From Bin55 sp964511425 (GTDB taxonomy: Bacteria; Pseudomonadota; Gammaproteobacteria; Pseudomonadales; Azotimanducaceae): a stretch of 35,830 nucleotides of DNA. Below, piece after piece: positions 25,476-32,735 of the stretch. Under the pieces are notes generated by a model, which searched no databases, was not told where the DNA came from, and worked only from the letters and a program-made list of their open reading frames with translations. A program made the translations under genes and the position numbers. Numbering within the stretch: position 1 is the first letter of the stretch; every line of letters starts with the position of its first letter. The stretch covers positions 1 through 35,830 of the forward strand of contig CAZEFI010000017.1 of the NCBI GenBank assembly GCA_964511425.1. The letters are read 5' to 3'.

Positions 25476-28091
25476 TCACCAACGCAGCGAACCACGGACC
25501 GCAATGCTGTGATTTGCTGATCGTTGTAAGCTCTCTTGATGTCCAAGTTCTAGACCGGCCTTGAAGCCATCGTTCGAATGGAACTGTAATCCTAACTGCA
25601 AGACTCGGTACTGGTTATCGTTTTTGGAACCCCCAAAGGAAGACCAAAGACCAAGCCCGTTCGGTTTATTGAAGTCGTAACGAACTTTGGCGTGAATCCA
25701 AGGAGACGCATTCACCGACGCTTCACGTGCTGTCTGGACGCGAGCATCTTGAATTGACCCTGATGGATATACATCATGATTCGGTTGTGACAATCCCAAA
25801 GACGAACCTATCGACATTGACAGTCCGTGACCGTTGGTACTTGGCAGTAGAGATACCATACCACTCATGCTCCAATCTGCGTAATCATCGGCTTCTGAGT
25901 GTGTGAGCAAGGATTGAGAATCAAGCTGAACTGCCAATCGACCGAATGTGTATCCAAGTCCCGCACCAATCTCAAAACCGGAACCTGTTTCACCATCGCC
26001 ACCATCATTTCTCCAACCAGCTGTAATAGACGGTGTGAAGACAGCGTCCGATTCAAGTGTCTTCGTGTATGTTCCTTCAAACAACACACGGTGCCGGGAT
26101 GCATCCAACTCACTGTTCTCAAGACTGTTCCCTTCGTCGATTTCGGCCCGAGTTAAAGCGGTCTCGCCCTGCAATTGCAAGCTCGTCGTCCCGCCTCCGA
26201 TCAATTGTTCGCTCGACCACAAGGATAGATTAATTCCCGCGGCGAACATGGTTTGGGATAAATCGGAAGACTGAGAGTTGGTTGATTCCTCGAACTCAAC
26301 TGTACCCCAACCAAAACCTGCAGCGGCCCACAGACGGGCATTTCCTGACAATCGCCAGCCAAGATAGGGGTTGATGCTTGTCAACGAGGTCGCGAACTCC
26401 CCTTTCGCCAATTCTGGATCCGTGTAATCTACCACGCTACTCGCAATGGATAGAGACACGCCTCCAATTAATTTCTCTCCAATTTCACCATCAAAGCCAA
26501 GGTTTGTACTCGTTACGTTGCCGTCATATGCCATCACTAGCATGTTGTCGTCAGAGAGACTGCGATAGTCCGCATTGCCCCAAAATGTCAGGTTGCTCAA
26601 TCGCCCTTTTCCATTGTGCGACGCGTTGAGCGGAAGGATAAAAGATGAGCCCTTGAGTAAGTTGTTGGCGTCAAATAATCCTCTCGCGCCCGCAAACAAG
26701 GCACTTGTAAAGTTCGTCGAACCACCTAGTGTAAATACTGTGGACGGGGACGTGTCAGTGCTGCTAGTCGTCTGTTGAATTCGATTAGAAATAGCATCTA
26801 CCGTACTCGCAGTCATCGATCGCATGATCTGCGGAAGTACCGTTTCGACTACTTTGTTTTGCCGCAACGCTACCACAGCAGGGTCAGTTAGGTAAAACCC
26901 TGAACCAACGATGTAATGCGTAGGTATGACTCCTCCATCGGCTCTTTCAATCGAACCAAAAAACTCGCGCGCATAACCTATTTTTGGGGTATCAGCACTG
27001 TCAGTATCGTTAGTTGGATCGTCGAAGTAATACCTAATGTATCCTCCCTCAGGACCACTCTGTGCCGCTTCTATGACTTGAGTTAAGATCAGTTCACCAG
27101 TAATAGCATCACGCGCGGTTGGGATAAGCGGTCGAAACTCGTACCGATTGGGGTTCGCCCCGTGAATGAAAATTATGTTACTTCTCAGATCCAGTACGTA
27201 AACATACACCGAACCATGTCGCCAAGGTCCATTAATGTCTCGCATGGCAACTTTGACAAGCGAACCAATGAGTCCATCACCAGATTTTTCCTGAGCAGAG
27301 ACAAAGAAATTACCGGCTTCAGTGACAAACTGTTTGAGTGTATCGCGGTCCACCACGTCTTGAGCCGTTATGCTCGGATTTCCGTAGTCAATAACTTCGT
27401 CAACTACATGTTGAGCACTCAGATCAAATCCTACAAGTGCTATCAAAGGAATCCGAAATGTGCGACCGACCCAGACTGCTGCATGGCCGGAGGCACCGGG
27501 AATACCGGGTCGAACACCAGGAATTGGTGTGGAAGCGTCAAAGGACGCATCTCGCTCTTCAGCCAAGGTGACTAGGATCGCTTGTCGAGCACTAGCTACG
27601 ACATCTGGGTCAGTGGACCGAAGGGCGGCTATATCACTTCGGCTGACACCTAGTGCGGCATAAATCGTTCCTAAGATGTTCGGATCGAGTAGACGACCAG
27701 ACAAAGACATGTCCTTGGTGTGAAAAACCACTCGACCAAACGGGGTCAATAAGATAGGATATACCGAATCTGTACGCCATGGCCCGCCTTCCTCCCTTAA
27801 GACACATCCAAAATACGCAATTTGTGCCATACTTGTAACCGACAAGGAGTAGTTCTTAAGTCGATCTCTCACTATTCGTGTGAAGTTCCCTAACTTGGAA
27901 CCATCCGCGACGACCTGTTGTGCCGTCACTTCCGGATCTTCGACGGGGTCGGTGTCAGGAGGGAGAGGGCACTCGTTTTCGGTCTGTGCTACGAGCGAGT
28001 GCGTAAAACAACACATGCTTACCAAGAGAACCAAACTGAATATTAGCTTTTTCGAGAACGAAAAGATGCTAGATCCAAGATTCATTGTCAT
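25476..28091 (-). CDS. Tandem Cache-like sensor domains fused to an autotransporter outer-membrane beta-barrel
   Basis: The 871-residue protein starts at ATG 28089-28091 behind a perfect GGAGG eight nt upstream. A signal peptide covers about residues 15-36. Two homologous modules follow, at 55-224 and 241-402, each opening with (V/I)TAQ(Q/D)VV and holding GPWR(T/H)(D/G)SVY. The second reads like a Cache domain to its end (FFVSAQEK, DLRSNIIFIHGANPNRYEF, GYIRYYFDDP, HYIVGSGFYL). A helical Ser/Thr-rich linker spans 404-490. A barrel of about twelve strands follows, starting near LSNLTFWGNADYRSLS, with SINPYLGWRLSGNARLWA, and ending in AVRGSLRW, the C-terminal aromatic signature. The architecture predicts an outer-membrane protein that displays or exports ligand-binding domains. 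The substrate and any partner are unknown. Inverted repeats flank the gene. Confidence 0.85.
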   Translation of the reverse strand: MTMNLGSSIFSFSKKLIFSLVLLVSMCCFTHSLVAQTENECPLPPDTDPVEDPEVTAQQVVADGSKLGNFTRIVRDRLKNYSLSVTSMAQIAYFGCVLREEGGPWRTDSVYPILLTPFGRVVFHTKDMSLSGRLLDPNILGTIYAALGVSRSDIAALRSTDPDVVASARQAILVTLAEERDASFDASTPIPGVRPGIPGASGHAAVWVGRTFRIPLIALVGFDLSAQHVVDEVIDYGNPSITAQDVVDRDTLKQFVTEAGNFFVSAQEKSGDGLIGSLVKVAMRDINGPWRHGSVYVYVLDLRSNIIFIHGANPNRYEFRPLIPTARDAITGELILTQVIEAAQSGPEGGYIRYYFDDPTNDTDSADTPKIGYAREFFGSIERADGGVIPTHYIVGSGFYLTDPAVVALRQNKVVETVLPQIMRSMTASTVDAISNRIQQTTSSTDTSPSTVFTLGGSTNFTSALFAGARGLFDANNLLKGSSFILPLNASHNGKGRLSNLTFWGNADYRSLSDDNMLVMAYDGNVTSTNLGFDGEIGEKLIGGVSLSIASSVVDYTDPELAKGEFATSLTSINPYLGWRLSGNARLWAAAGFGWGTVEFEESTNSQSSDLSQTMFAAGINLSLWSSEQLIGGGTTSLQLQGETALTRAEIDEGNSLENSELDASRHRVLFEGTYTKTLESDAVFTPSITAGWRNDGGDGETGSGFEIGAGLGYTFGRLAVQLDSQSLLTHSEADDYADWSMSGMVSLLPSTNGHGLSMSIGSSLGLSQPNHDVYPSGSIQDARVQTAREASVNASPWIHAKVRYDFNKPNGLGLWSSFGGSKNDNQYRVLQLGLQFHSNDGFKAGLELGHQESLQRSANHSIAVRGSLRW

Positions 28092-28106
28092 AGGTTTAAC
28101 CTCCAA

Positions 28107-28442
28107 AAAAATTACTTTCTAGTCGACCGTACTTTAAAGATCGTGAAAAGTATGGTATAGATTGACGGCAGATTCCTCATTCTAATCAAAAATGTAGCGG
28201 TTCCCGAGGAAAAATCCGTGAGTCGAGAAGCAGTGGAGACGCACGACCGGTCGATTCACGTAGTGAAAGTCTTACTACGCTACATTTTTCGATCTGATCA
28301 GCGTTTTCGCAGGCGTAGCATAGCAACAATTTCGATCCTCATGGGTGCTCCTACAACTGCAGCTACTATTTTTTGAGACAATCTTTGTCAAAAATTGATA
28401 CGGAGTCTGATTCAGTTCAATGCTAACGTAGTTACTGCGAAC
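28107..28442. other. Intergenic region between dnaB and the Cache-autotransporter gene
   Basis: This 336-bp stretch has no ORF of interest. It must carry the promoter of the minus-strand gene ending at 25476 and the dnaB 3' end. Its main feature is the nested inverted repeat at 28188-28289. A smaller stem, GACAA TCT TTGTC (28377-28389), stands near the dnaB end with flanking T and A runs, but no clear terminator T-tract follows on the minus strand. Confidence 0.6.
28188..28289. repeat. Nested inverted-repeat element, candidate structured RNA or regulatory DNA
   Basis: The outer arms AAAAATGTAGCG (28188-28199) and CGCTACATTTTT (28278-28289) are a perfect 12-bp inverted repeat. Inside, CGTGAGTCGA (28217-28226) pairs with TCGATTCACG (28251-28260) over 10 bp with one G-U. 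The innermost segment contains a CGACCGGTCG palindrome (28244-28253), which partly overlaps the second arm. The plus or the minus strand could fold into a two-tiered hairpin of 102 nt. The element is unlike a standard terminator. It could be a small RNA, a miniature inverted-repeat element, or a leader of the gene at 25476-28091. Confidence 0.6.
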
Positions 28443-29975
28443 CTAAAACGGAGGGTTTCCTTCGTCTTGTGCATCTTCGTCTTCAAAATCTGACTCAGCC
28501 TCATCAGCTGTACTTTTCTTACTGTACTGAACAGAAGCACGATACGTCGGTTCTCCCTCGTTGGAGAACTTCATGAGATTGGCTTGAAAATCTAGCGTTA
28601 AATCACCACGAGGACCGTTACGATGCTTTCCAATGATGATGTCCGCTTTGCCTTTCTGTGCTGAATGTTCGTCGTAAACCTCATCACGATAAATGAATAG
28701 AATCAAATCGGCATCTTGTTCGATTTCACCGCTATCTCGGAGATCTGCCATTCGAGGACGTTTGTTTTCTCGATTCTCGACGTTTCGATTGAGTTGAGCA
28801 ACACTGATTACCGGTATCTCAAATTCTTTCGCTAAAGCTTTTAAACCGCGAGAGACTTCACCTAGTTCAATCACACGGCTAGTCCGTTCTCTTGAGGGTT
28901 TGACCAGTTGGAGGTAATCGATAACAACCATTGCCAATTTGTTGTCTCGATCACCGTTCGGCGGTGCTGTTAACTCTCGATTAATTCGTCGTATCTGCGA
29001 CTTCATGTCATCCAACGTGATACTCGGGCGATCTACGATAAAAAATTCAACTTGGGCGAGACTGTGTCGGGCACTATGCAACTGCTCCCAGTCCTGAGTT
29101 GTTAACTCTGTTCCTCTATCGAGTTTACCATGAGATACTCCAGCGACTGCAGACAGCATACGGCGTATCAGTTGTTCACGATCTTGTTCCAACGAGAAAA
29201 ACAAAATCGGTTTATTTAGATTTAGTAATATGTTCGTGCAGATATTTAGTGCTAATGCCGTTTTACCCATACCAGGACGAGCGGCGAGAATGATCAAATC
29301 GTTTTTACGGAATCCGGCTGTGAAGTAGTCCAACCGATTAAATCCGGACCTAAGACCCGGTAGGGCACCGCCTTGTTCTTCCAGGTTCTTGATGTGGCTT
29401 ATAGCCTTATCAATTCGGAGCTTGAGCCTATTGATTACATCTTCGTCGTCACGCTGCTCACCTACCTTTAGTACTTTGGTTTCGGACTCGGTGATCAGCT
29501 CGTCGACGCTGCGATCTTTGGGGTGTGTAGCTATCATTCGAATATGTTCAGACACTTCAATGAGTTCCCGGCGAATTGCAGTCGCACGGACAATATTTTT
29601 GTAGTCAAGGAGCTTTCGCCAATCGAATAACGTCTCCTCTATTTCCATCAGGTAGTTCTGACCACCGATTTTCCCGAATAGATCAGAGTCTTTTAGAGCA
29701 CTACTGACCGAGATGGGATCTAACGACTTATTCTGATTTGCAAGTAATCGCATGGTCGAAAAAATGCGGCGATGTTTGTGGTCCGAAAAATCGGACTCAT
29801 GAATGAGTCCGGTGAGTTCATCCCAAGAACTCTCGTGTTTCATTAAACAAGCCAAAATGGCCCGCTCTGCGTCCGGGTTTACTAGTGCTTCGTGGAGTTT
29901 TACCGGTTGAGAATGTTCGATATCTTCGTATCCTGAATTCGCGTTAGCGTGTTCGTCATCGGAATCGGAGTGCAT
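28443..29975 (-). CDS. dnaB: Replicative DNA helicase
   Basis: DnaB is the hexameric helicase that unwinds DNA at the replication fork. The N-terminal domain begins with NPDAERAILACLMKHESSWD. The linker leads to the RecA-like motor with Walker A ARPGMGKTALALN (about 231-243), Walker B MVVIDYLQLV, and the DnaB block VAQLNRNVENRENKRP followed by ADLRDSGEIEQDADLILFI. The length (510) is slightly above E. coli DnaB (471) because of acidic extensions at both ends, notably the C-terminal ESDFEDEDAQDEGNPPF. There is no intein. Downstream of rpsF-rpsR-rplI is the usual position in many bacteria. Confidence 0.97.
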   Translation of the reverse strand: MHSDSDDEHANANSGYEDIEHSQPVKLHEALVNPDAERAILACLMKHESSWDELTGLIHESDFSDHKHRRIFSTMRLLANQNKSLDPISVSSALKDSDLFGKIGGQNYLMEIEETLFDWRKLLDYKNIVRATAIRRELIEVSEHIRMIATHPKDRSVDELITESETKVLKVGEQRDDEDVINRLKLRIDKAISHIKNLEEQGGALPGLRSGFNRLDYFTAGFRKNDLIILAARPGMGKTALALNICTNILLNLNKPILFFSLEQDREQLIRRMLSAVAGVSHGKLDRGTELTTQDWEQLHSARHSLAQVEFFIVDRPSITLDDMKSQIRRINRELTAPPNGDRDNKLAMVVIDYLQLVKPSRERTSRVIELGEVSRGLKALAKEFEIPVISVAQLNRNVENRENKRPRMADLRDSGEIEQDADLILFIYRDEVYDEHSAQKGKADIIIGKHRNGPRGDLTLDFQANLMKFSNEGEPTYRASVQYSKKSTADEAESDFEDEDAQDEGNPPF

Positions 29976-30011
29976 CTATGTGTTTGCTCGTGTTGGTTTT
30001 CGCGGAATCAA

Positions 30012-30068
30012 AGTGTTATTTAACACTAATCCGTGCGATATGTTTAACCCGATCGAGCAATTTTGCTC
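30012..30068. repeat. Two short palindromes between rplI and dnaB
   Basis: AGTGTTA TT TAACACT (30012-30027) is a perfect 16-bp palindrome, and GAGCAA TT TTGCTC (30055-30068) is a perfect 14-bp palindrome. Both lie in the 171-bp spacer between rplI and dnaB. The first resembles a protein operator rather than an RNA hairpin, because its loop is only 2 nt. No regulator can be named. Confidence 0.4.
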
Positions 30069-30146
30069 AACTTTTCATCCATCGATGGTGAATCGTTGAT
30101 GTCGGCTGGATAACCGAGTGGAAAAGTCTAAGCTAACTTCGCGAAA

Positions 30147-30593
30147 CTATGCAGGTGCGACAATTACGTGAACCGTACGTACGACATCGGCATGAATTTG
30201 AACGTCCACGTCAAACTCTCCGATTTCTCGGATCGGTCCAGTTGGCATCTTAATTTCGCTCTTGGAAATTTCGATTCCTAGATCTGTTAATGCACGGGAT
30301 ATTTCAACTGGGCCTACGGAGCCGTACAAACGGCCTTCACCCAGAGCTCGTTGCAAGATCGTTACTTCAAGGTCTTCAAGTTGTGCAGCACGGCGTTCCG
30401 CACCTTCTAATTTTTCGATAGCTTGTGCGCGCAGTTCTTCCTCTCGATCCGCAAATATTTTGCGATTCTCGGGAGTTGCTTTCAATGCTAGTCCCTGAGG
30501 GATTAAGTAATTACGGGCATACCCATTTTTGACTCGTACCTCGTCACCAATGTCGCCGAGGTTCGTTACTCGATCAAGGAGTAAGACGTTCAT
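30147..30593 (-). CDS. rplI: 50S ribosomal protein L9
   Basis: L9 binds 23S rRNA near the L1 stalk and helps maintain reading frame. The N-terminal domain MNVLLLDRVTNLGDIGDEVR and VKNGYARNYLIPQGLALKAT is nearly invariant, followed by the long connecting helix and a C-terminal domain with LYGSVGPVEISRAL. The length (148) is one less than in E. coli. ATG 30591-30593 has an AGAGG ribosome-binding site 6 nt upstream. It is 15 nt downstream of rpsR, as usual. Confidence 0.98.
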   Translation of the reverse strand: MNVLLLDRVTNLGDIGDEVRVKNGYARNYLIPQGLALKATPENRKIFADREEELRAQAIEKLEGAERRAAQLEDLEVTILQRALGEGRLYGSVGPVEISRALTDLGIEISKSEIKMPTGPIREIGEFDVDVQIHADVVRTVHVIVAPA

Positions 30594-30608
30594 AAGTACC
30601 TCTCTCGA

Positions 30609-30833
30609 CTAATGTTGGTCTGTATAAGGTAAAAGTGCTAGATAGCGAGCGCGTTTTATTGCACGAGACAATTGACGTTGGTAACGTGCGCTCGTACCCA
30701 TCATACGAGCAGGAGTGATCTTTCCGGTTTCTCCGATGTATTGCCGGAGAGTTTCGAGATCTTTGTAATCAATTTCTTTTACACCCTCCGCGGTGAATCG
30801 ACAGGTGCGTCTGCGACGAATATTTCTGATCAT
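30609..30833 (-). CDS. rpsR: 30S ribosomal protein S18
   Basis: S18 forms a dimer with S6 on the 30S platform. The 74-residue protein has RRRRTCRFTAEGVKEIDYKD near the N-terminus and the conserved end YQRQLSRAIKRARYLALLPY. Its ATG overlaps the rpsF stop as ATGA (30830-30833), so the partners are translationally coupled. The priB gene that lies between rpsF and rpsR in E. coli is missing, as in many other gammaproteobacteria. Confidence 0.98.
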   Translation of the reverse strand: MIRNIRRRRTCRFTAEGVKEIDYKDLETLRQYIGETGKITPARMMGTSARYQRQLSRAIKRARYLALLPYTDQH

Positions 30834-31450
30834 TCTTTCTTCTCCTCTTCGGTCTCTGTTTCAATCTTTTCTTTGGAGGACTCCGTTTCGGACTCGTCGA
30901 CCGGTTTATCTTCTTGAACTGGCTCCTCGGCGACAGCTTCTATCTCCTCGGGTAGTTGATCAGTTTCAACTGTTTTCGGCGAATCGACTTCGTCGGAATC
31001 ATCAGACTCGGATGCTGCTTTTTCTTGTTGAACTTTGGAAGTGTCATTCTTGTCATCTCGAGCACGTTGCCGGGCGGCCATATCTTCTTCTCGTTGTCGT
31101 TCTCGCTCTCGCTCTCGCTCCTGTTCCCTTAACTCGGCAGCGTACAACTTAGACATTTCGGTTACCGCTTCTTTTCTGGACAAGATCAGGTTTCTCAAAA
31201 CAGCGTCATTGAAGCGAAAAGAACTTTCAAGTTCTGCTACGGTATTCGCCGCGGCTTCAATATTTAAGAGAACGTAGTGGCCCTTATGAATTTTGGCGAT
31301 CGGATAGGCTAACTGTCGTCTACCCCAGTCTTCGCAACGATGGATTGCACCTCCATCGCGTTCGATCATGGTTTTGTAGCGTTCGATCATTCCAGGTACC
31401 TGTTCAGATTGATCTGGATGAACGATGAACACAATTTCGTAGTGTCGCAT
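30830..31450 (-). CDS. rpsF: 30S ribosomal protein S6 with a long charged/acidic C-terminal extension
   Basis: Residues 1-100 are a standard S6: MRHYEIVFIVHPDQSEQVP, DWGRRQLAYPIAKIHKGHYV and SFRFNDAVLRNLILSRKEA. Residues 101-206 are an extension about as long as the protein itself. It begins with an alternating ERERERERQRE stretch encoded by a hexamer repeat (TCTCGC units at about 31101-31119 on the plus strand), then becomes strongly acidic and Ser/Thr-rich, ending in TETEEEKKE. E. coli S6 (131-135 residues) ends in a glutamate tail lengthened by RimK; here a long acidic tail is gene-encoded. The extension is probably disordered. A leader with an S6:S18-like motif precedes the gene. Confidence 0.95.
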   Translation of the reverse strand: MRHYEIVFIVHPDQSEQVPGMIERYKTMIERDGGAIHRCEDWGRRQLAYPIAKIHKGHYVLLNIEAAANTVAELESSFRFNDAVLRNLILSRKEAVTEMSKLYAAELREQERERERERQREEDMAARQRARDDKNDTSKVQQEKAASESDDSDEVDSPKTVETDQLPEEIEAVAEEPVQEDKPVDESETESSKEKIETETEEEKKE

Positions 31451-31453
31451 GGA

Positions 31454-31502
31454 TTGTTCCCTTCGGCAAAAGTCTCCGACTCTACGTTGAGTCGTGAAAC
31501 AA
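31454..31502 (-). promoter_or_regulatory. Candidate S6:S18 autoregulatory leader in the rpsF mRNA
   Basis: Directly upstream of rpsF on the minus strand, TTGTTTC (31496-31502) pairs with GGAACAA (31454-31460). The enclosed hairpin CGACTC-AACGTA-GAGTCG spans 31477-31494, and an unpaired GCCG lies on the 3' side (31464-31467). A CCG trinucleotide exposed beside a hairpin is the known recognition feature of the S6:S18 complex in its own mRNA leader. The AAGGGA ribosome-binding site forms part of the closing stem, so binding could block translation. The fit was judged by eye. Confidence 0.6.
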
Positions 31503-31958
31503 GGAGTTGGTAATGCAGTTTGTGAACTGCTGGGGCGGGTATTTTACAAATTCTGCTTCGTTCTATTCGCGTGCAATCGAGTAGCTAATTCATGAGTTCC
31601 ATAGACTCTCCGGTAACTGCCAGATCTCGATTCTCTTCAATATCGTCAGAAGCAAGCTGGTTGCATCGGGAAGTATCGGAAAGATTACGCCAAGTGTAAG
31701 CTCCCTACCTTTGTTCTGCTTGGTCAATGTGGAATTTCAATTGAGCGATGAACCAAAGCAAGTGGTCGATCGGATGTCGAATTGATCCAACCAAAATGTC
31801 ATCCCAAACCTGTTGAATTTGTGCTGCGGTAGAGCGTAATGACTCCATTTAGGATGCAAATATAGTGAGACATACACACTAGATATCGTGCACATTATTA
31901 TGAACATAGAAACACTAGTGATGATTGGGTTGAACACGCGGAATCAGGACGTCGAAGT
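31503..31958. other. Intergenic region between rpsF and rlmB
   Basis: I find no convincing gene in this 456-bp stretch. It contains a perfect hairpin GCAGTT-TGTG-AACTGC (31515-31530), and on the minus strand a TAAAAT followed by CCCGCCCC. The latter could be the -10 and a GC-rich discriminator of the rpsF promoter, as expected for stringently controlled ribosomal genes; the -35 is unclear. A 66-codon minus-strand ORF (31737-31937) lacks a ribosome-binding site and protein-like composition. No tRNA or rRNA is visible. Confidence 0.5.
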
Positions 31959-32735
31959 TCAACTTGTCGATCGTTGACGTTTTACCTCAAACAAGATTAT
32001 GCCGGTTGCTACAGCCACGTTCAAGCTAGGTATGGCTCCATACATGGGGATGGACACGAGTTTATCACACATCTCAGCAGTCAGACGTCGTAGCCCTTTA
32101 GCCTCACCACCCACAACCAAGACTATTGGTTCCCGAAAGTCAGTTGAGGTGTAATGGTGTTCTGTGTGATCCGAAGCACCCACAATCCAACATCCTCGCT
32201 CCTTTAGGCGTGAGAGGCTTCGCACTAAATTAGCCACCTCCACTAGGAAAATGGAATCGAGTGCGCCGGCCGAAGTTTTGTGGACGACGCTAGTCAATGG
32301 AGCACTACGATTTTTCCCCACAATGACGGCATGTACTCCAGCTCCTTCAGCGGTACGTATGCAAGCACCTAAATTTCGTGGATCCTGAATGGAATCTAGC
32401 GCGAGAATCAATGGATTTTGCCAACCATCTAACGCACTGTCTAATTCAGCTTCTGTATGTCCAAGGATTGATCGGATTTCTAGAACAACGCCTTGATGTG
32501 CGGTATCAGGTACCATTCGGTCAAGGAGTGCTCGCGGGACGGGTTTTGTTTGAATTCGACTTTTCTTCGCCTGCACAACAATATCATGCAACTTTGCACC
32601 ATGGTAGTTTTCCGCAATGAGTACCCGACGGACTTTGTCAGGTTGTGAGTTCAGCATAGATTTCGCACTATGAATTCCACATACGAAGTTTGAATCAGTT
32701 GCCACTTTTTCTGTGCTCTTGGTTGGACTTTTCAA
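31959..32735 (-). CDS. rlmB: 23S rRNA (guanosine-2251-2'-O)-methyltransferase
   Basis: RlmB is a SPOUT (TrmH-type) enzyme that methylates the ribose of G2251 in the ribosomal P loop of 23S rRNA. An N-terminal RNA-binding domain has CGIHSAKSML and VRRVLIAE. The knotted SAM domain has motif 1 DPRNLGACIRTAEGAGVHAV, motif 2 VLVVGGEAKGLRRL and motif 3 IPSLNVAVATGI. The TTG at 32733-32735 overlaps rnr by 41 nt and gives 258 residues. The GTG at 32703-32705 would give 248 residues, closer to E. coli RlmB (243), and I consider it the likelier true start. The rnr-rlmB pairing is conserved in gammaproteobacteria. Confidence 0.93.
   Translation of the reverse strand: MKSPTKSTEKVATDSNFVCGIHSAKSMLNSQPDKVRRVLIAENYHGAKLHDIVVQAKKSRIQTKPVPRALLDRMVPDTAHQGVVLEIRSILGHTEAELDSALDGWQNPLILALDSIQDPRNLGACIRTAEGAGVHAVIVGKNRSAPLTSVVHKTSAGALDSIFLVEVANLVRSLSRLKERGCWIVGASDHTEHHYTSTDFREPIVLVVGGEAKGLRRLTAEMCDKLVSIPMYGAIPSLNVAVATGIILFEVKRQRSTS

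Noticed and set aside
31089..31130. Hexamer TCTCGC repeat as a possible non-coding microsatellite
   Set aside because: It is in frame within rpsF and encodes the ER repeat of the S6 tail, so it is described there.
31737..31937. Minus-strand ORF of 66 codons between rpsF and rlmB
   Set aside because: It has no ribosome-binding site, odd composition and no recognisable motif; probably a chance open frame in a non-coding stretch.
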